DNA of 64,000 nt, from the NCBI RefSeq assembly GCF_002262885.1, contig NZ_NKYF01000030.1:59396-123395 (forward strand), written 5' to 3'. The first letter of the stretch is position 1. Each line of letters begins with the position of its first letter. This document shows, piece by piece, positions 44,165-60,500 of this stretch. The DNA comes from Pseudonocardia sp. MH-G8 (GTDB lineage: Bacteria > Actinomycetota > Actinomycetes > Mycobacteriales > Pseudonocardiaceae). The notes under the pieces are model-generated. The model searched no databases, was not told the origin of the DNA, and saw only the letters and a list, made by a program, of their open reading frames with translations. The position numbers were made by a program, and so were the translations under genes.

Positions 44165-44382
44165 AGCCGGTCGGGCGAACGCCGGCCCGACGCACGGCGG
44201 CGGAGGTGGTCGCGGACCAGGAGCGCGCCGAGCGCGATGGCCACGACGCCGAACGCCGCCCCGACCACGATCGGCAGCGACGAGAGCGACGCGATGGCGT
44301 TCGCCGTCACGGCGATGGCGAAGAGCACCCACAGCAGCGGGCGCGGGAGCCCGCGTGCCGGGGGAACGGGGTTGCTGGTCAT
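44161..44382 (-). CDS. small membrane protein (two helices), unknown
   Basis: The 73-residue protein has two hydrophobic segments (LLWVLFAIAVTANAIASL and VVGAAFGVVAIALGALLV) and a basic C-terminus (RRRASGRRSPDRL). The ATG at 44382 has a good GAGAGGT ribosome site. It is divergent from the histidine-kinase gene, so it may be a target of, or an accessory to, the two-component system. No family recognised. Confidence 0.7.
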   Translation of the reverse strand: MTSNPVPPARGLPRPLLWVLFAIAVTANAIASLSSLPIVVGAAFGVVAIALGALLVRDHLRRRASGRRSPDRL

Positions 44383-44491
44383 GTGAGTACCTCTCGTCGT
44401 GGGGGTGGTCCCCCGCCGTCGTCCGATGAGGTCCAGCCTGGCCGCGGCGCGTCGAGGGCACATCGGTCCGAGGTGCGCAGTTCCCCGTGGC

Positions 44492-44504
44492 CACCTTTCG
44501 ATGG
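44492..44504 (+). promoter_or_regulatory. 13-bp motif upstream of the histidine kinase, copy A
   Basis: CACCTTTCGATGG occurs here and, in the same orientation relative to the downstream gene, before the CPBP protease gene (47502-47514, minus strand). It ends 38 bp before the chosen kinase start. A shared binding site for the response regulator is a reasonable guess. Confidence 0.45.
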
Positions 44505-44542
44505 AGGCGCAGCCGGTGGTTCACGGGGTGGCGCGGTGCCGG

Positions 44543-45871
44543 ATGATGACGATCGTGTCCCGCCCCGCGCACGCACCACTGCGGCCCGCCCCGCTCCACC
44601 CGGGTACCGCGATCGTGTGCTGGCTCGTCGCCATCGGTCTGCTGGTCGCCCTGCAGGCCTTTGCGGCCACGGAACCGGAACTCGACCGGCTGCTGCCCCG
44701 TCCCGCCGGCGCCGCGTGGTGGACGATGGCCGCGGTGCTGGCGCTGCAGGCCGTGGCGGTGGCCTGGGTCGGCCGGTTCCCCGTCAGGGTCCTGCCGGGG
44801 ATCGCCGCCGCACCGCTGGTGCTCGCCTGGCTGGTGCCGAACGCGGCGTTCGGCCTGACCGTCGTCGCCGAGATGGCAGGAGTGTTCCTCGCCGTCATCG
44901 CCCGCCCGACCCGGCGACGGCTGTGGGTCACGGTGGCGGCCACCGCGCTGCTGCTGGCGAGCGCGCAGTTCCTCAACGAGGTCCGCATCGGCGAGTCGGA
45001 CGTCGGTACGGCGGCCATCGGCGCGCTGCTGCAGGCGCTCATCGTCATCGGGCTGCCGCTGCTGCTCGGGCTGGTCGTGGCCGCGCAGCGGGACGCCCAC
45101 GACGCCCGCGGCCAGGAGGTGCAGGCCCTGCGCCGGGAGCAGGACGCGCTGCTGCAGGCCGCGGTGTCGCGCCAGCGCGTGGCGATGTCGCGGGAGCTGC
45201 ACGACATCGCCGCCCACCACATGTCCGGCATCGCACTGATGGCCGGGGCGATGGACCGGCAGATCGACTCCGACCCCGCGGCGGCGAAACGCTCGGCGCG
45301 CCAGGTCCGCGAGCAGAGCAGGGCCGTGCTGGACGACCTGCGACGGCTGGTCGGCCTGCTGCGCGAGGACGCCGACGCCAGGCGACCGGTGGAGACCCTC
45401 GACGCCGTGTCCGCGCTCGTCGAGACCCGCCGGGCCGCGGGATCCGAGATCGACCTCGTCCTGCCGGCGGGGAGCACGGCACCCGACGCCGGCCTGGGTT
45501 CGCTCGCCCAGCTCGTGGCCTACCGGATGGTGCAGGAGTCGCTGGCCAACGCGGCGGCGCACGCTCCCGGTGCACGGTGCGCGGTCGAGATCGGCGAGCC
45601 GCACGGGGGCCGGCTCACGATCGTCGTGCGCAACGGCACGCCTGAGGGGCCCGACCCGGGACCCGGTGGCGGGTTCGGGCTGGTCGGCATGGCCGAGCGG
45701 GCTCAGCTGGTCGGGGGCGAGCTCGCCCACGGCGCCACCCCGGACGGCGGCTGGGAGGTGCGTCTGACGCTCCCGGCCGAGGACACGACCAGCGACACGA
45801 CCAGCGACACGACGAGCAGCACGATCACTACGATGCGCGCGCCCGCGCCGCTCCCGGAGGCCCCTGCATGA
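44543..45871 (+). CDS. sensor histidine kinase (NarL-partner, HisKA_3 type)
   Basis: The 442-residue protein has five or six N-terminal membrane helices (about residues 20-180), a HisKA_3 dimerisation domain with phospho-accepting His220 (SRELHDIAAHH) and a HATPase_c domain (NAAAHA and GGGFGLVGMAERAQLVGG). It should autophosphorylate and pass phosphate to the adjoining regulator, whose ATG overlaps its stop (ATGA). The start is uncertain: ATGs at 44543/44546 lack a strong site, and 44501 is an alternative. The C-terminal tail has threonine-serine-aspartate repeats. Confidence 0.88.
   Translation: MMTIVSRPAHAPLRPAPLHPGTAIVCWLVAIGLLVALQAFAATEPELDRLLPRPAGAAWWTMAAVLALQAVAVAWVGRFPVRVLPGIAAAPLVLAWLVPNAAFGLTVVAEMAGVFLAVIARPTRRRLWVTVAATALLLASAQFLNEVRIGESDVGTAAIGALLQALIVIGLPLLLGLVVAAQRDAHDARGQEVQALRREQDALLQAAVSRQRVAMSRELHDIAAHHMSGIALMAGAMDRQIDSDPAAAKRSARQVREQSRAVLDDLRRLVGLLREDADARRPVETLDAVSALVETRRAAGSEIDLVLPAGSTAPDAGLGSLAQLVAYRMVQESLANAAAHAPGARCAVEIGEPHGGRLTIVVRNGTPEGPDPGPGGGFGLVGMAERAQLVGGELAHGATPDGGWEVRLTLPAEDTTSDTTSDTTSSTITTMRAPAPLPEAPA
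45782..45817 (+). repeat. three 12-bp tandem repeats in the kinase C-terminus
   Basis: GACACGACCAGC occurs twice and GACACGACGAGC once, head to tail, encoding Asp-Thr-Thr-Ser three times after the ATPase domain. The tail probably has no catalytic role. Confidence 0.85.
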
Positions 45872-46545
45872 TCCGCGTGCTCATCGCCGACGACCAGCAC
45901 CTGGTCCGCGCCGGCCTCGAGGCGCTCCTGGGCGCCGAGCCCGACATCGAGGTGGCGGGCGTGGCCGTCGACGGCGACGAGGCGCTGGCGCTGGCCCGTG
46001 ACCTGCGCCCGGACGTCGCCTGCCTCGACATCCGGATGCCCGGCCGCAGCGGCATCGAGGTGGCCCGCGCGCTGTGCGCCCCCGACGCCGACCCGCAGGT
46101 GCCGGTCCTCGTGCTCACGACGTTCGACCTCGACGACTACGTCTTCGGCGCGCTGGAGGCCGGGGCGTCGGGGTTCCTGCTCAAGGACGCGCCACCGGAG
46201 GCGATCGTGCACGCCGTCCGCCAGGTCGCCGCCGGTCAGGGCACGATCGACCAGACGCTCACCCGCCGCATCCTGGCCGAGTTCGTGCAGCGCCGCCGCC
46301 TGCAGCCGGTGACGGGCCGCCGCGCCGAGGAGCTGCTCACCCCCCGGGAGCACGAGATCCTGCTGCTGCTCGCGCAGGGCATGTCGAACGACGAGATCGC
46401 CCGTGCCCTCGTGGTCGAGCTGTCGACGGTGAAGTCGCACCTGGCGCGCATCCTGCCCAAGCTGGGCGTGCAGTCGAGGCTGCAAGCAGTGGTCTGGGCG
46501 TATCAGAACCGCGTGGTCGCGGTCCCGGGGCCGAGCGGCGGGTAG
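45868..46545 (+). CDS. NarL/LuxR-type response regulator
   Basis: The 225-residue protein has a receiver domain with Asp8, Asp9 and phospho-acceptor Asp54 (CLDIRMPG) and the conserved Lys in FLLKDAPP. A C-terminal LuxR-type HTH follows (LTPREHEILLLLAQGMSNDEIA, then STVKSHLARI). It acts with the preceding kinase. Likely targets are the neighbouring CPBP protease gene, which shares an upstream motif with the kinase gene, and the small membrane protein. It overlaps the convergent CPBP gene by 43 bp. Confidence 0.93.
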   Translation: MIRVLIADDQHLVRAGLEALLGAEPDIEVAGVAVDGDEALALARDLRPDVACLDIRMPGRSGIEVARALCAPDADPQVPVLVLTTFDLDDYVFGALEAGASGFLLKDAPPEAIVHAVRQVAAGQGTIDQTLTRRILAEFVQRRRLQPVTGRRAEELLTPREHEILLLLAQGMSNDEIARALVVELSTVKSHLARILPKLGVQSRLQAVVWAYQNRVVAVPGPSGG

Positions 46546-47438
46546 CCGAGGCGGCCGCGCGTTCCCCAGACCACCAGCACGGCGGCGACGACCGCGCCGG
46601 CCGCCATGGCCTGCATCGCCCGGACCCAGTCGATGGTCGGGAACATCTCCGCCCACAGGATCGAGGCGAAGTTGTTCACGCTGACGTGCGCCAGCGTGGC
46701 CAGCGGCAGGCTCTCTCCGGTGCGGTTGAACACCCAGGTCATCACGACGTTGAAGGCGACGCAGAACACGGCGAAGGCCACGGGGTGGGTCCAGTCCGCC
46801 TCCGGCCAGCCGCCCCAGTCGGTGAGGAACAGCGGCATGTGCCAGACCGCCCAGATCGGTCCCAGGATCATCGTGCCGGCGAGCGGGCCGAAGCGGCGCT
46901 GTACGCGGGGCAGCGCGAAGTCGCGCCACCCGGGTTCCTCGGCGAGACCCGTCGTGACCATCTGCATGAGCAGCGCCGGCACGTAGGCCGCGATCGCCAT
47001 CATCGACGGCGCGTGCACCTGCCCGCCGGAGAACACGAACCCCGTGGCCAGCATGGCGGCGGGGACGCCGAGCAGGGCGATCGCGTACCAGTGCCACCGG
47101 ACCCGCCAGCGCCACATCCGCCCGAGCCAGCGCCGTAGCCCGGGCCGCCCGTCGGCGACGGCGGTGACGAACAGCGCCGACCCGATCGGGCCGAGGTAGG
47201 CGCCGGGCAGCACCCCGAGGAGCTGGCTCGTGCCCAGGAGGTCGGGGAACCGGTAGTCCCAGACCCCGAGCCCGTTCTGCGAGAGGATGTAGGGCAGCCA
47301 GGCCAGCCAGCTCATCGCGTTCGCGAGCACGAAGAAGCTGAGAAGCGGGTGGCGCCGCACCGTTGCGAGCAGTCCGCTGTCCGCCGCCGACGGTCGGGGC
47401 GGGACCGCCCCTCCCGTGACCCTGTCCGAGATCGTCAT
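46503..47438 (-). CDS. CPBP-family intramembrane metalloprotease
   Basis: The 311-residue membrane protein has eight or so helices and the Abi/CPBP motifs: GLAEEPGWRDFALP (the EExxxR box), the second motif GPIWAVWHMP with its His and the later HVSVNN. Bacterial relatives protect against self-made peptides or process membrane proteins. It lies convergent to the two-component system, about 2 kb from the peptide synthetase cluster. A 13-bp motif in front of it matches one before the kinase gene. Confidence 0.85.
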   Translation of the reverse strand: MTISDRVTGGAVPPRPSAADSGLLATVRRHPLLSFFVLANAMSWLAWLPYILSQNGLGVWDYRFPDLLGTSQLLGVLPGAYLGPIGSALFVTAVADGRPGLRRWLGRMWRWRVRWHWYAIALLGVPAAMLATGFVFSGGQVHAPSMMAIAAYVPALLMQMVTTGLAEEPGWRDFALPRVQRRFGPLAGTMILGPIWAVWHMPLFLTDWGGWPEADWTHPVAFAVFCVAFNVVMTWVFNRTGESLPLATLAHVSVNNFASILWAEMFPTIDWVRAMQAMAAGAVVAAVLVVWGTRGRLGYPPLGPGTATTRF

Positions 47439-47501
47439 GGTTCCGAGTCTGGGATCCAGCCGGGGCCACCACGAGAGGTGAAGGATCGAAGACCGCGGAT
47501 G

Positions 47502-47514
47502 CCATCGAAAGGTG
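47502..47514 (-). promoter_or_regulatory. 13-bp motif upstream of the CPBP protease, copy B
   Basis: On the minus strand the sequence is CACCTTTCGATGG, identical to 44492-44504, about 64 bp before the protease start. A looser relative, CACCTCTCGTGG, lies nearer the gene at 47469-47480. Confidence 0.45.
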
Positions 47515-47522
47515 TAGGAGGA

Positions 47523-48572
47523 TCAGCTCGCCGCCAGGACCACCACCAGGGGCAGCGGGAGCGCGACGACCAGCAACAGCACAGCGTTGATCACGCGGTA
47601 CTCGCGCAGGAGCGCGACGAACTCCCGGAGCACCGCGCTCGGCCAGTAGTAGCCGGCAGTGGGGGCACCGACCGCCTGCGCGTCGACGCCCAGCCTGCGG
47701 GCCAGCAGGGACGCACGGAACACGTGGTAGTCGCTGGTGACGATCAGCCCGGTCCCGGTGCCCGCTCCCCCGGGGCCTCGCTCGCCGCGCACCAGCGCGT
47801 CGCTGAACCGCAGGTTCTGCTCGGTGTTGCGTGAGGCGGTCTCCGCACGCACCACGTCCGCGTCGGCGCCGTGGTCGACGGCCCACCGGCGCATCGCCTC
47901 CCCCTCCGGCAGCTGCTCGTCGTCGCCCCGGCCGCCCGACATGACCAGGGTGCGGGCTCCGCGGCGGGCGAACTCCGCCATCCCCTTGCGGATCCGCGAG
48001 GCCAGCAACGGCGGCACCTCGCTCCCGCGCAGCCCGGAGCCCAGCACCACCACCCACTCCACCGGCTGGTCGCGCACCAACCAGGTGTACAGCCGCGCGT
48101 ACCCGAGGAAGGCGACGAACTGGAACGACAGGAACAGCACCGCCAGGACGCACACCAGCCACACGGCCCGCAGCCACAACGACCCGGCGAGCAGCACCGA
48201 GGCCGAGAACGCGAACAGGGCGACGATCAGCAACCCGAGCAGCAGCGAGAGCGAGTTGCCCGCGCTCACCCGCTCGCGACGCAGCATCACCACCCCGTTG
48301 GCGATCAGGAAGGCGGCGAACACGAGTGCGAGCAGCGGCGACAGCACGAGCAGCAGCCCCACGGTGGCCACGACCGGGTTGGTGCCGACGATGCCCAGGA
48401 CACCCAGGGCGTTGCCGAGCAGCAGCGCCGCGGCGAGCAGCCAGTAGGCGTTGCTCAGCCGCCGGGGCTCGCGCCGGATCCGGCGGGCGGTGACCCAGCA
48501 GACGACGGCCGTGAGCAGCAACGGCGCGGCGACGAGCAGGGCGACCAGCGCGAACGGCAAGGACTCGGACAT
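47523..48572 (-). CDS. YdcF/SanA-like (DUF218) membrane protein
   Basis: The 349-residue protein has five N-terminal membrane segments, a soluble DUF218 domain (about residues 170-320: VVVLGSGLRGSEVPPLL, LVMSGGRGDDEQLPEGEAM and the E-T-ASRNTEQNL motif) and one C-terminal helix. Related proteins influence envelope integrity and vancomycin sensitivity; the reaction is not known. A GTG one codon upstream is an equal start candidate. It stands alone between the CPBP gene and the peptide cluster. Confidence 0.82.
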   Translation of the reverse strand: MSESLPFALVALLVAAPLLLTAVVCWVTARRIRREPRRLSNAYWLLAAALLLGNALGVLGIVGTNPVVATVGLLLVLSPLLALVFAAFLIANGVVMLRRERVSAGNSLSLLLGLLIVALFAFSASVLLAGSLWLRAVWLVCVLAVLFLSFQFVAFLGYARLYTWLVRDQPVEWVVVLGSGLRGSEVPPLLASRIRKGMAEFARRGARTLVMSGGRGDDEQLPEGEAMRRWAVDHGADADVVRAETASRNTEQNLRFSDALVRGERGPGGAGTGTGLIVTSDYHVFRASLLARRLGVDAQAVGAPTAGYYWPSAVLREFVALLREYRVINAVLLLVVALPLPLVVVLAAS

Positions 48573-48693
48573 CACACTTCACCAGAGGTCGGCGGGGCGA
48601 GCGGGGGACCCGCCGACGCGCCATCCTGGCTGCTGCGGCGCCCGTCCGGGCACCGCAGCCCCGGGTTTCCACCCATCGTGCACCGCGACGGCC

Positions 48694-49598
48694 TCACCGA
48701 CCGGTCAGCAGCACGATCTGGTTCCCGGTGACGGGAGCGGTGCGTGCGTGCGCCAGCAGCCCGGCGAGCGCGGCGGATCCCGCCGCGGTGGCGTGGGCGC
48801 CGTGGCCGGCCAGCCGGTCCTGCGCGGCGAGCAGCGCGTCGTCGTCCGCGGCGTGCACCGCCCCGCCGGAGTCGGCGATGGCGGCCAGCGCCTCGGGGCC
48901 GTGGAGCGCGTGCCAGTTCACCAGCGGTTCGTTGTGCTCGGTGGTGACGACGGCGTCGCTGCGCAGCGTCCGGTAGGGCCCCGGCCAGCTCGTCAGGATC
49001 GGGTTGTTGCCCGGCGAGCCGACGCCGTGCAGGGGCACGGACCAGCCCAGCGCCCGGAGCCGGCGATGCGCCGCGACGATCGTCGTGCCGTTCCCGACCG
49101 GGATCCACAGCGCCGCCGGTGCGGTGCCGAGCACCTCGTGCAGGGCGTGCACGACGTGGCCGTGTCCCTCGAGGACCACGTCCTTGTACGGGCCGTCGAC
49201 GTTGCCGTCGACCGCCCCGTCCGCGTCGGCCAGGCGGTGGGACGCCGCGACCGCGTCCTCGTAGCCGCCGGGCACGAGGTGGACGTCCGACCCGGCGGCC
49301 TCGGCGAACGCGCCACCGTCGCCCCAACCGGCGGGCAGCACCACGGTGCACCGCAGGCCGGCGGCGGCGCACGCCGTGGCCATCGCCCGCCCGTAGCTGC
49401 CGCACGACCCGACGACCACCCGGTCCCGGCCCTCCGCGACGGCGCGGGCCACGACCGCACGGGCGGCGGGCTCCTTGTGGCTGCCCGAGGCGTACCGGGT
49501 CTCGTCCTTGAGGAACACGCGGACCCCGGGCAGGAGGTCGTCGACGGCGATCAGCGGGGTCGTGGCCGGGTCGACGGGCGCGGTGGAGGCCGGGGGCA

Positions 49599-49599
<1 letters not shown>
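48694..49599 (-). CDS. PLP-dependent fold-type II enzyme (threonine synthase/cysteine synthase-like) in the NRPS cluster
   Basis: The 301-residue protein has the PLP-lysine motif SGSHKEPAA (Lys at about residue 42), a GSCGSYGRA substrate loop and the phosphate-binding VGNGTT turn. Fold-type II enzymes do beta-eliminations and beta-replacements on serine or threonine derivatives. In peptide clusters they often make 2,3-diaminopropionate, 2,3-diaminobutyrate or dehydro amino acids. Its ATG overlaps the stop of the synthetase gene (TGATG), so the product is likely a building block for it. The exact reaction is open. Confidence 0.82.
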
Positions 49600-56498
<6,899 letters not shown>

Positions 56499-56501
56499 CG
56501 G

Positions 56502-56530
56502 ATCTCCTCGGCGGTCATCTCCTCGGCGGT
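56502..56530. repeat. duplicated ribosome-binding segment before the NRPS-MFS gene
   Basis: The 34-bp gap between the reductase stop and the synthetase start is made of two copies of a 15-bp unit (14 bases identical: 56502-56515 and 56517-56530). On the minus strand each copy contains GAGGAG, so there are two Shine-Dalgarno sequences 15 bp apart. The nearer one fits the GTG at 56498. Confidence 0.8.
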
Positions 56531-56532
56531 TC

Positions 56533-57513
56533 TCACATCGACCAGTGCGTGGGTGTCCGGTCCCAACGGTGGGCGCGCAGCGCGTCCAGCAGGTCCGGTC
56601 CCAGCTCCGATCCGGCCACCCGCAGGTTCGACCGCACGTGCTCGGGACGGCGCATCCCCGGGATCACCGCGGAGACCGCGGGGTGGTGCAAGGCGAAGCG
56701 CAGCGCCAGCTCCGGCAGCGTCGTGCCCGGGGGCACCAGCTCGCGCAGCTCCTCGACGCGCTCGACGGTGGGGGGCAGGTTCTCCGGCCCGAAGTAGACC
56801 GCCCGCCAGTCCTCGGGCGGGAAGGTGGTGTCGGCCGTCAACGTCCCGGTCAACGATCCCTCGTCGAAGGGGACCCTGGCGATGATCGCGATGTCCTCGT
56901 CGAGCGCGCGGGGGAACAGCTCGTCCTCGGGCGCCTGGTCGAAGACGTTGTAGATGACCTGGACCGCGTCGACCAGCCCGGTGTCGAGCGCGGCGAAGCA
57001 GTTCGTCGGCTCCCAGCGGTTGACGCTCATGCCGAACCCGTCGATCAGGCCCTCGTCCTTGAGCCGGGTGACGACCCGCTGCCAGCCGGGTTCAGCGGCC
57101 CAGCGGTCCTCCCAGACGTGGAACTGCAGCAGATCGATCTTGTCGACGCCGAGGTTGTCCAGGCTGCGCCGGGTGAACTCGAGGACGTGGTCGACGGGGA
57201 AGACGTCCTCGAGCGTGTCGTGCGGGCGGGGCGGCCACTCGCGGTTGCGCGGCGGGACCTTGGTGGCCAGCCGCATCTCGGCACCCGCGTGGCGGCGGCG
57301 CAGCTCACCCAGGAGGCTCTCGGACTTGCCGCGCCCGTAGACCCATGCCGTGTCGAAGAAGGTGCACCCCAGCTCCACGGCGAGGTCGAGAGCGGTGGGA
57401 GCGGTGTCGTAGTCCCAGCCGGTGAACCCGCCGGGCCCGCCGCCGATCCCCCACATGCCGTACCCGACCTCGCCGACCGTCCATCCCAGTCGACCCATGG
57501 CGCGTTGCCGCAT
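56533..57513 (-). CDS. aldo/keto reductase in the NRPS cluster
   Basis: The 326-residue TIM-barrel protein has the AKR tetrad: Asp54 and Tyr59 (FFDTAWVYG), Lys in LATKVPP and His in LLQFHVWED. It also has the NADPH-binding end VIPGMRRPEHV. It lies between the two synthetase genes, 40 bp after the one ending in a reductase domain, so it may reduce the released peptide aldehyde to an alcohol or reduce a cyclic imine. That is an inference. The ATG at 57513 was chosen over a GTG at 57561 inside the upstream gene; 57498 is also possible. Confidence 0.87.
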   Translation of the reverse strand: MRQRAMGRLGWTVGEVGYGMWGIGGGPGGFTGWDYDTAPTALDLAVELGCTFFDTAWVYGRGKSESLLGELRRRHAGAEMRLATKVPPRNREWPPRPHDTLEDVFPVDHVLEFTRRSLDNLGVDKIDLLQFHVWEDRWAAEPGWQRVVTRLKDEGLIDGFGMSVNRWEPTNCFAALDTGLVDAVQVIYNVFDQAPEDELFPRALDEDIAIIARVPFDEGSLTGTLTADTTFPPEDWRAVYFGPENLPPTVERVEELRELVPPGTTLPELALRFALHHPAVSAVIPGMRRPEHVRSNLRVAGSELGPDLLDALRAHRWDRTPTHWSM

Positions 57514-57553
57514 CCGCGTTCGTCCATCCCTTGCTGTTCGTCGGTCTTCCCCG

Positions 57554-60500
57554 TCACGCACGGGGTCGGTCCCTGCCGGCCGCGACCGGCACGCGGTGGC
57601 CCGGGCGGCCGGCCGGTGCGGCGTCGAGCCCCGTGCGTCGCTCGAGCGCGGCGCTCACCGAGCGGTCGAACCGCGCCGGGTTGTCCTGCAAGAGGTTCTC
57701 GAGCACCTCGCGGACGGCCTGCTCGTCGTCGGCGCGCCCACCGCTGCGGTGCTCGATGATCGCCAGCAGCATGCCCAGCTCGGTGTCGCCGGCCGCCGCG
57801 GCGGCGCGCAGGCCTGCGACGAAGCGCACGCAGGACACCCGCGCGCCACCGGGAGCCAGCTCGTCGAACTGCACGCTCCCGGGGCGGTAGACGTGCAGCG
57901 CGCGCCCCCACACAGTGCGGTCCCGCACGGCCTCCACGACGACCCGCGCCACGGCGTCCACCGGGCTGTAGTCCGAGCGCATCGCCGCGCGGGGCACCGT
58001 CCCGAGCCGCTCGAAGGCGGTGAGCAGCAGGTGGGTCAGCGCGTCGGGGTTGGGGACGGCCACGTCCGTGGCGGGCATGACCTCGCCGAGGCGCAGCACG
58101 GTCACGGGCAGGTCACCGGCGCGCGCGGCGGCGCTCACGAGCCGCTCGGCCGCCCACTTCGACGCGCTGTACCCGCTCGACGGCGCCGCCACGGCGGACA
58201 CGTCGACGTCCTCCCCCACCGCGCGGCGGCTCCTCAGCGCGTGGTCGTACAGCACGCCCAGCGTCGAGATGTGGTGCACGGGGATGCCGCCTGCCGCGCG
58301 GGCGAAGCGGAGCACCTCCGCCGTGCCGAGCACGTTCGGCTCGCGGTGCATCCGGTAGTCGTAGACGAGGTTGACCAGGGCTCCGCCGTGCAGCACGAGG
58401 TCGCAGTCGGCGGCGAGCGCGCGCCAGTCGGCGTCCGGCAGGCCGAACCCGGGCCGGGCCAGGTCACCGGCCACCACGCTCACCCGCGCCGCGTTCCCGG
58501 CCTCGTCCAGCCGTTGCGCGACGAGGGCCTCCCGCAGCCGTCGCCGGGCGTGCGCGCCGTCCCGGCCGCGCACCAGGCAGACCACGTCCAGGTCGGTGCG
58601 CTCCAACAGCTCGTGCAGCAACCGCGCACCCACGAATCCCGTCGCGCCGGTGAGCAGCACCGTGCGCACCGCCACCCGCCGGTCCTGCCAGGGCGGCCCC
58701 GCCGCCCCCGTGAGCGCGGCGAGGTCGGCGGCGATCAGGTCGGACGGCTCCCCTACCTCGTCCCGCCCGCGCCGCGCGACCAGGTCGCGCAGGCCGGCCG
58801 CCGTCGGGTGGTCCACCAGGTCCCGGACCCCGACCTCCACTCCGAACCGGTCGCTCAGCTCGACCACGGCCGCAACGGCCTGCAGCGAGTTGCCGCCCGC
58901 GTCGAAGAAGTCGTCGCCGGCGGCGAGGCCCGGGCGGCGCAGGGCGCTCCGCAGGACGGCCAGCACGGGATCGGTGTCGGTAGTTTGCGGCTCGGCCGTG
59001 GGCGGCGCGACCTGCTCCGCCAGCCGCCGACGATCGATCTTGCCGGCGTCGGTCAGCGGCATCCCGCCGACGACCACCGCGCGCTGCGGCACGCTGCCGC
59101 GCGGCAGCCGGGACCGCAGGTGGGCGAGCACCTCCTCGGCGCTCGCCGCCCCGGTGGTGGCGAGCACCAGCTCGCGCTGCCCGCCGGGGCCGACGACCAG
59201 CGCCGCCGCCTGTCGCACTCCCGGGCAGCTCAGGGCGGTGGTCTCGACCTCGCCCGGTTCGACCCGGACACCACCGATCTTGATCTGGTGGTCGATCCGG
59301 CCGGCGAAGTGGAAGCGGCCTTCGGCGTCGAGGTGCCCGAGGTCCCCGGTGCGGTACATCCGGCCGAACCACGGGTAGTGGACGAAGCGCTCGGCCGTGC
59401 GACGCGGCTCGCCGTGGTAGCCGGCGCCCACACAGGCGCCACCGATGACGATCTCGCCGGTCGCCCCGGGCGGCAGGGGCCTGCCGTCGACGTCGACGAC
59501 GACCGCGGCGCAGTTGTCGATCGGCCGACCCAGCGGCACGTCGTCGCCGTCGCGGGCCGCCACCTCGTGGAAGATCATGCCGATGGCGGCCTCGGACGGC
59601 CCGTAGGCGTTGCTGACGCGCAAGCCCGGCAGCATCTCCCGCAGCCGGTGCACGTCGTCGGGGATCACCAGCTCGCCGCCGACCACGACGTGGCGCAGCG
59701 AACGCAGCCGGTCGCGCGTGGCCGGCCGCTGTTCCAGCAGGGTCAGCAGGGCGCTCAGCACCGCCGGCACGAAGTCGGTGACGGTCACCTCGTGCGCCTC
59801 GATGAGGTCGACGGTGTGCAGCAGGTCCAGGCGCTCCGACGCCGCGGGCACCACCGTGGCTCCGCCGGTGGTCAACGGCCAGAAGAGCTGCCAGAACGCC
59901 GAGTCGAACGTGTGCCGGGTGTTCTGCAGCACCACGTCGCGGCCGGACGGGGCTCCGAACCAGCGGTCCATGAACGCCAGCCGGTTCGCCAGGCCTGCGT
60001 GGGTGTTCAGCGCGCACAGGGGTGTTCCGGTGGTGCCGGAGGTGTAGACCCCGTAGAGGATCTCGTCCGGACCCGGTGCGGCGACGACGTCGGCTGCGAC
60101 CGGCTCGTCCTGCTCCAGGAGTTCGACGGCCAGCGCCGCTGCCCGGTGGGCAGCGGGAACGGCCGCCGGATCGGTGCACAGCACCACCGGGGCGTCGAGC
60201 AGGTCGAGGACGTGCGCGATCCGCTGGGCGGGCCAGCGCGGGTCGATCGGCACGTATCCGACCCCGGCCGTCATGGCGGCCAGCCAGGACACCGGCAGGG
60301 CGCGGCCGTCCGCGACGAGAACGGGGACGAGAACGGGGACGAGAACGGGGACGAGAACGGGGACCAGCGCCGTCCTGTCCGGTGCCGCGTCACCGATGCG
60401 GGAAGCCAGGGCGGCCGCGTTCCCGACTAGCTGCGCGTAGGTCAGCGTCCCGTCGCCGGCATGCACCGCCACCGCGTCAGGGGTGGACGCCGCCGCGGCC

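Noticed and set aside
45703..48672. 989-codon minus-strand open frame over the two-component system and YdcF
   Set aside because: It covers several genes with clear domains in other frames and has no family features itself.
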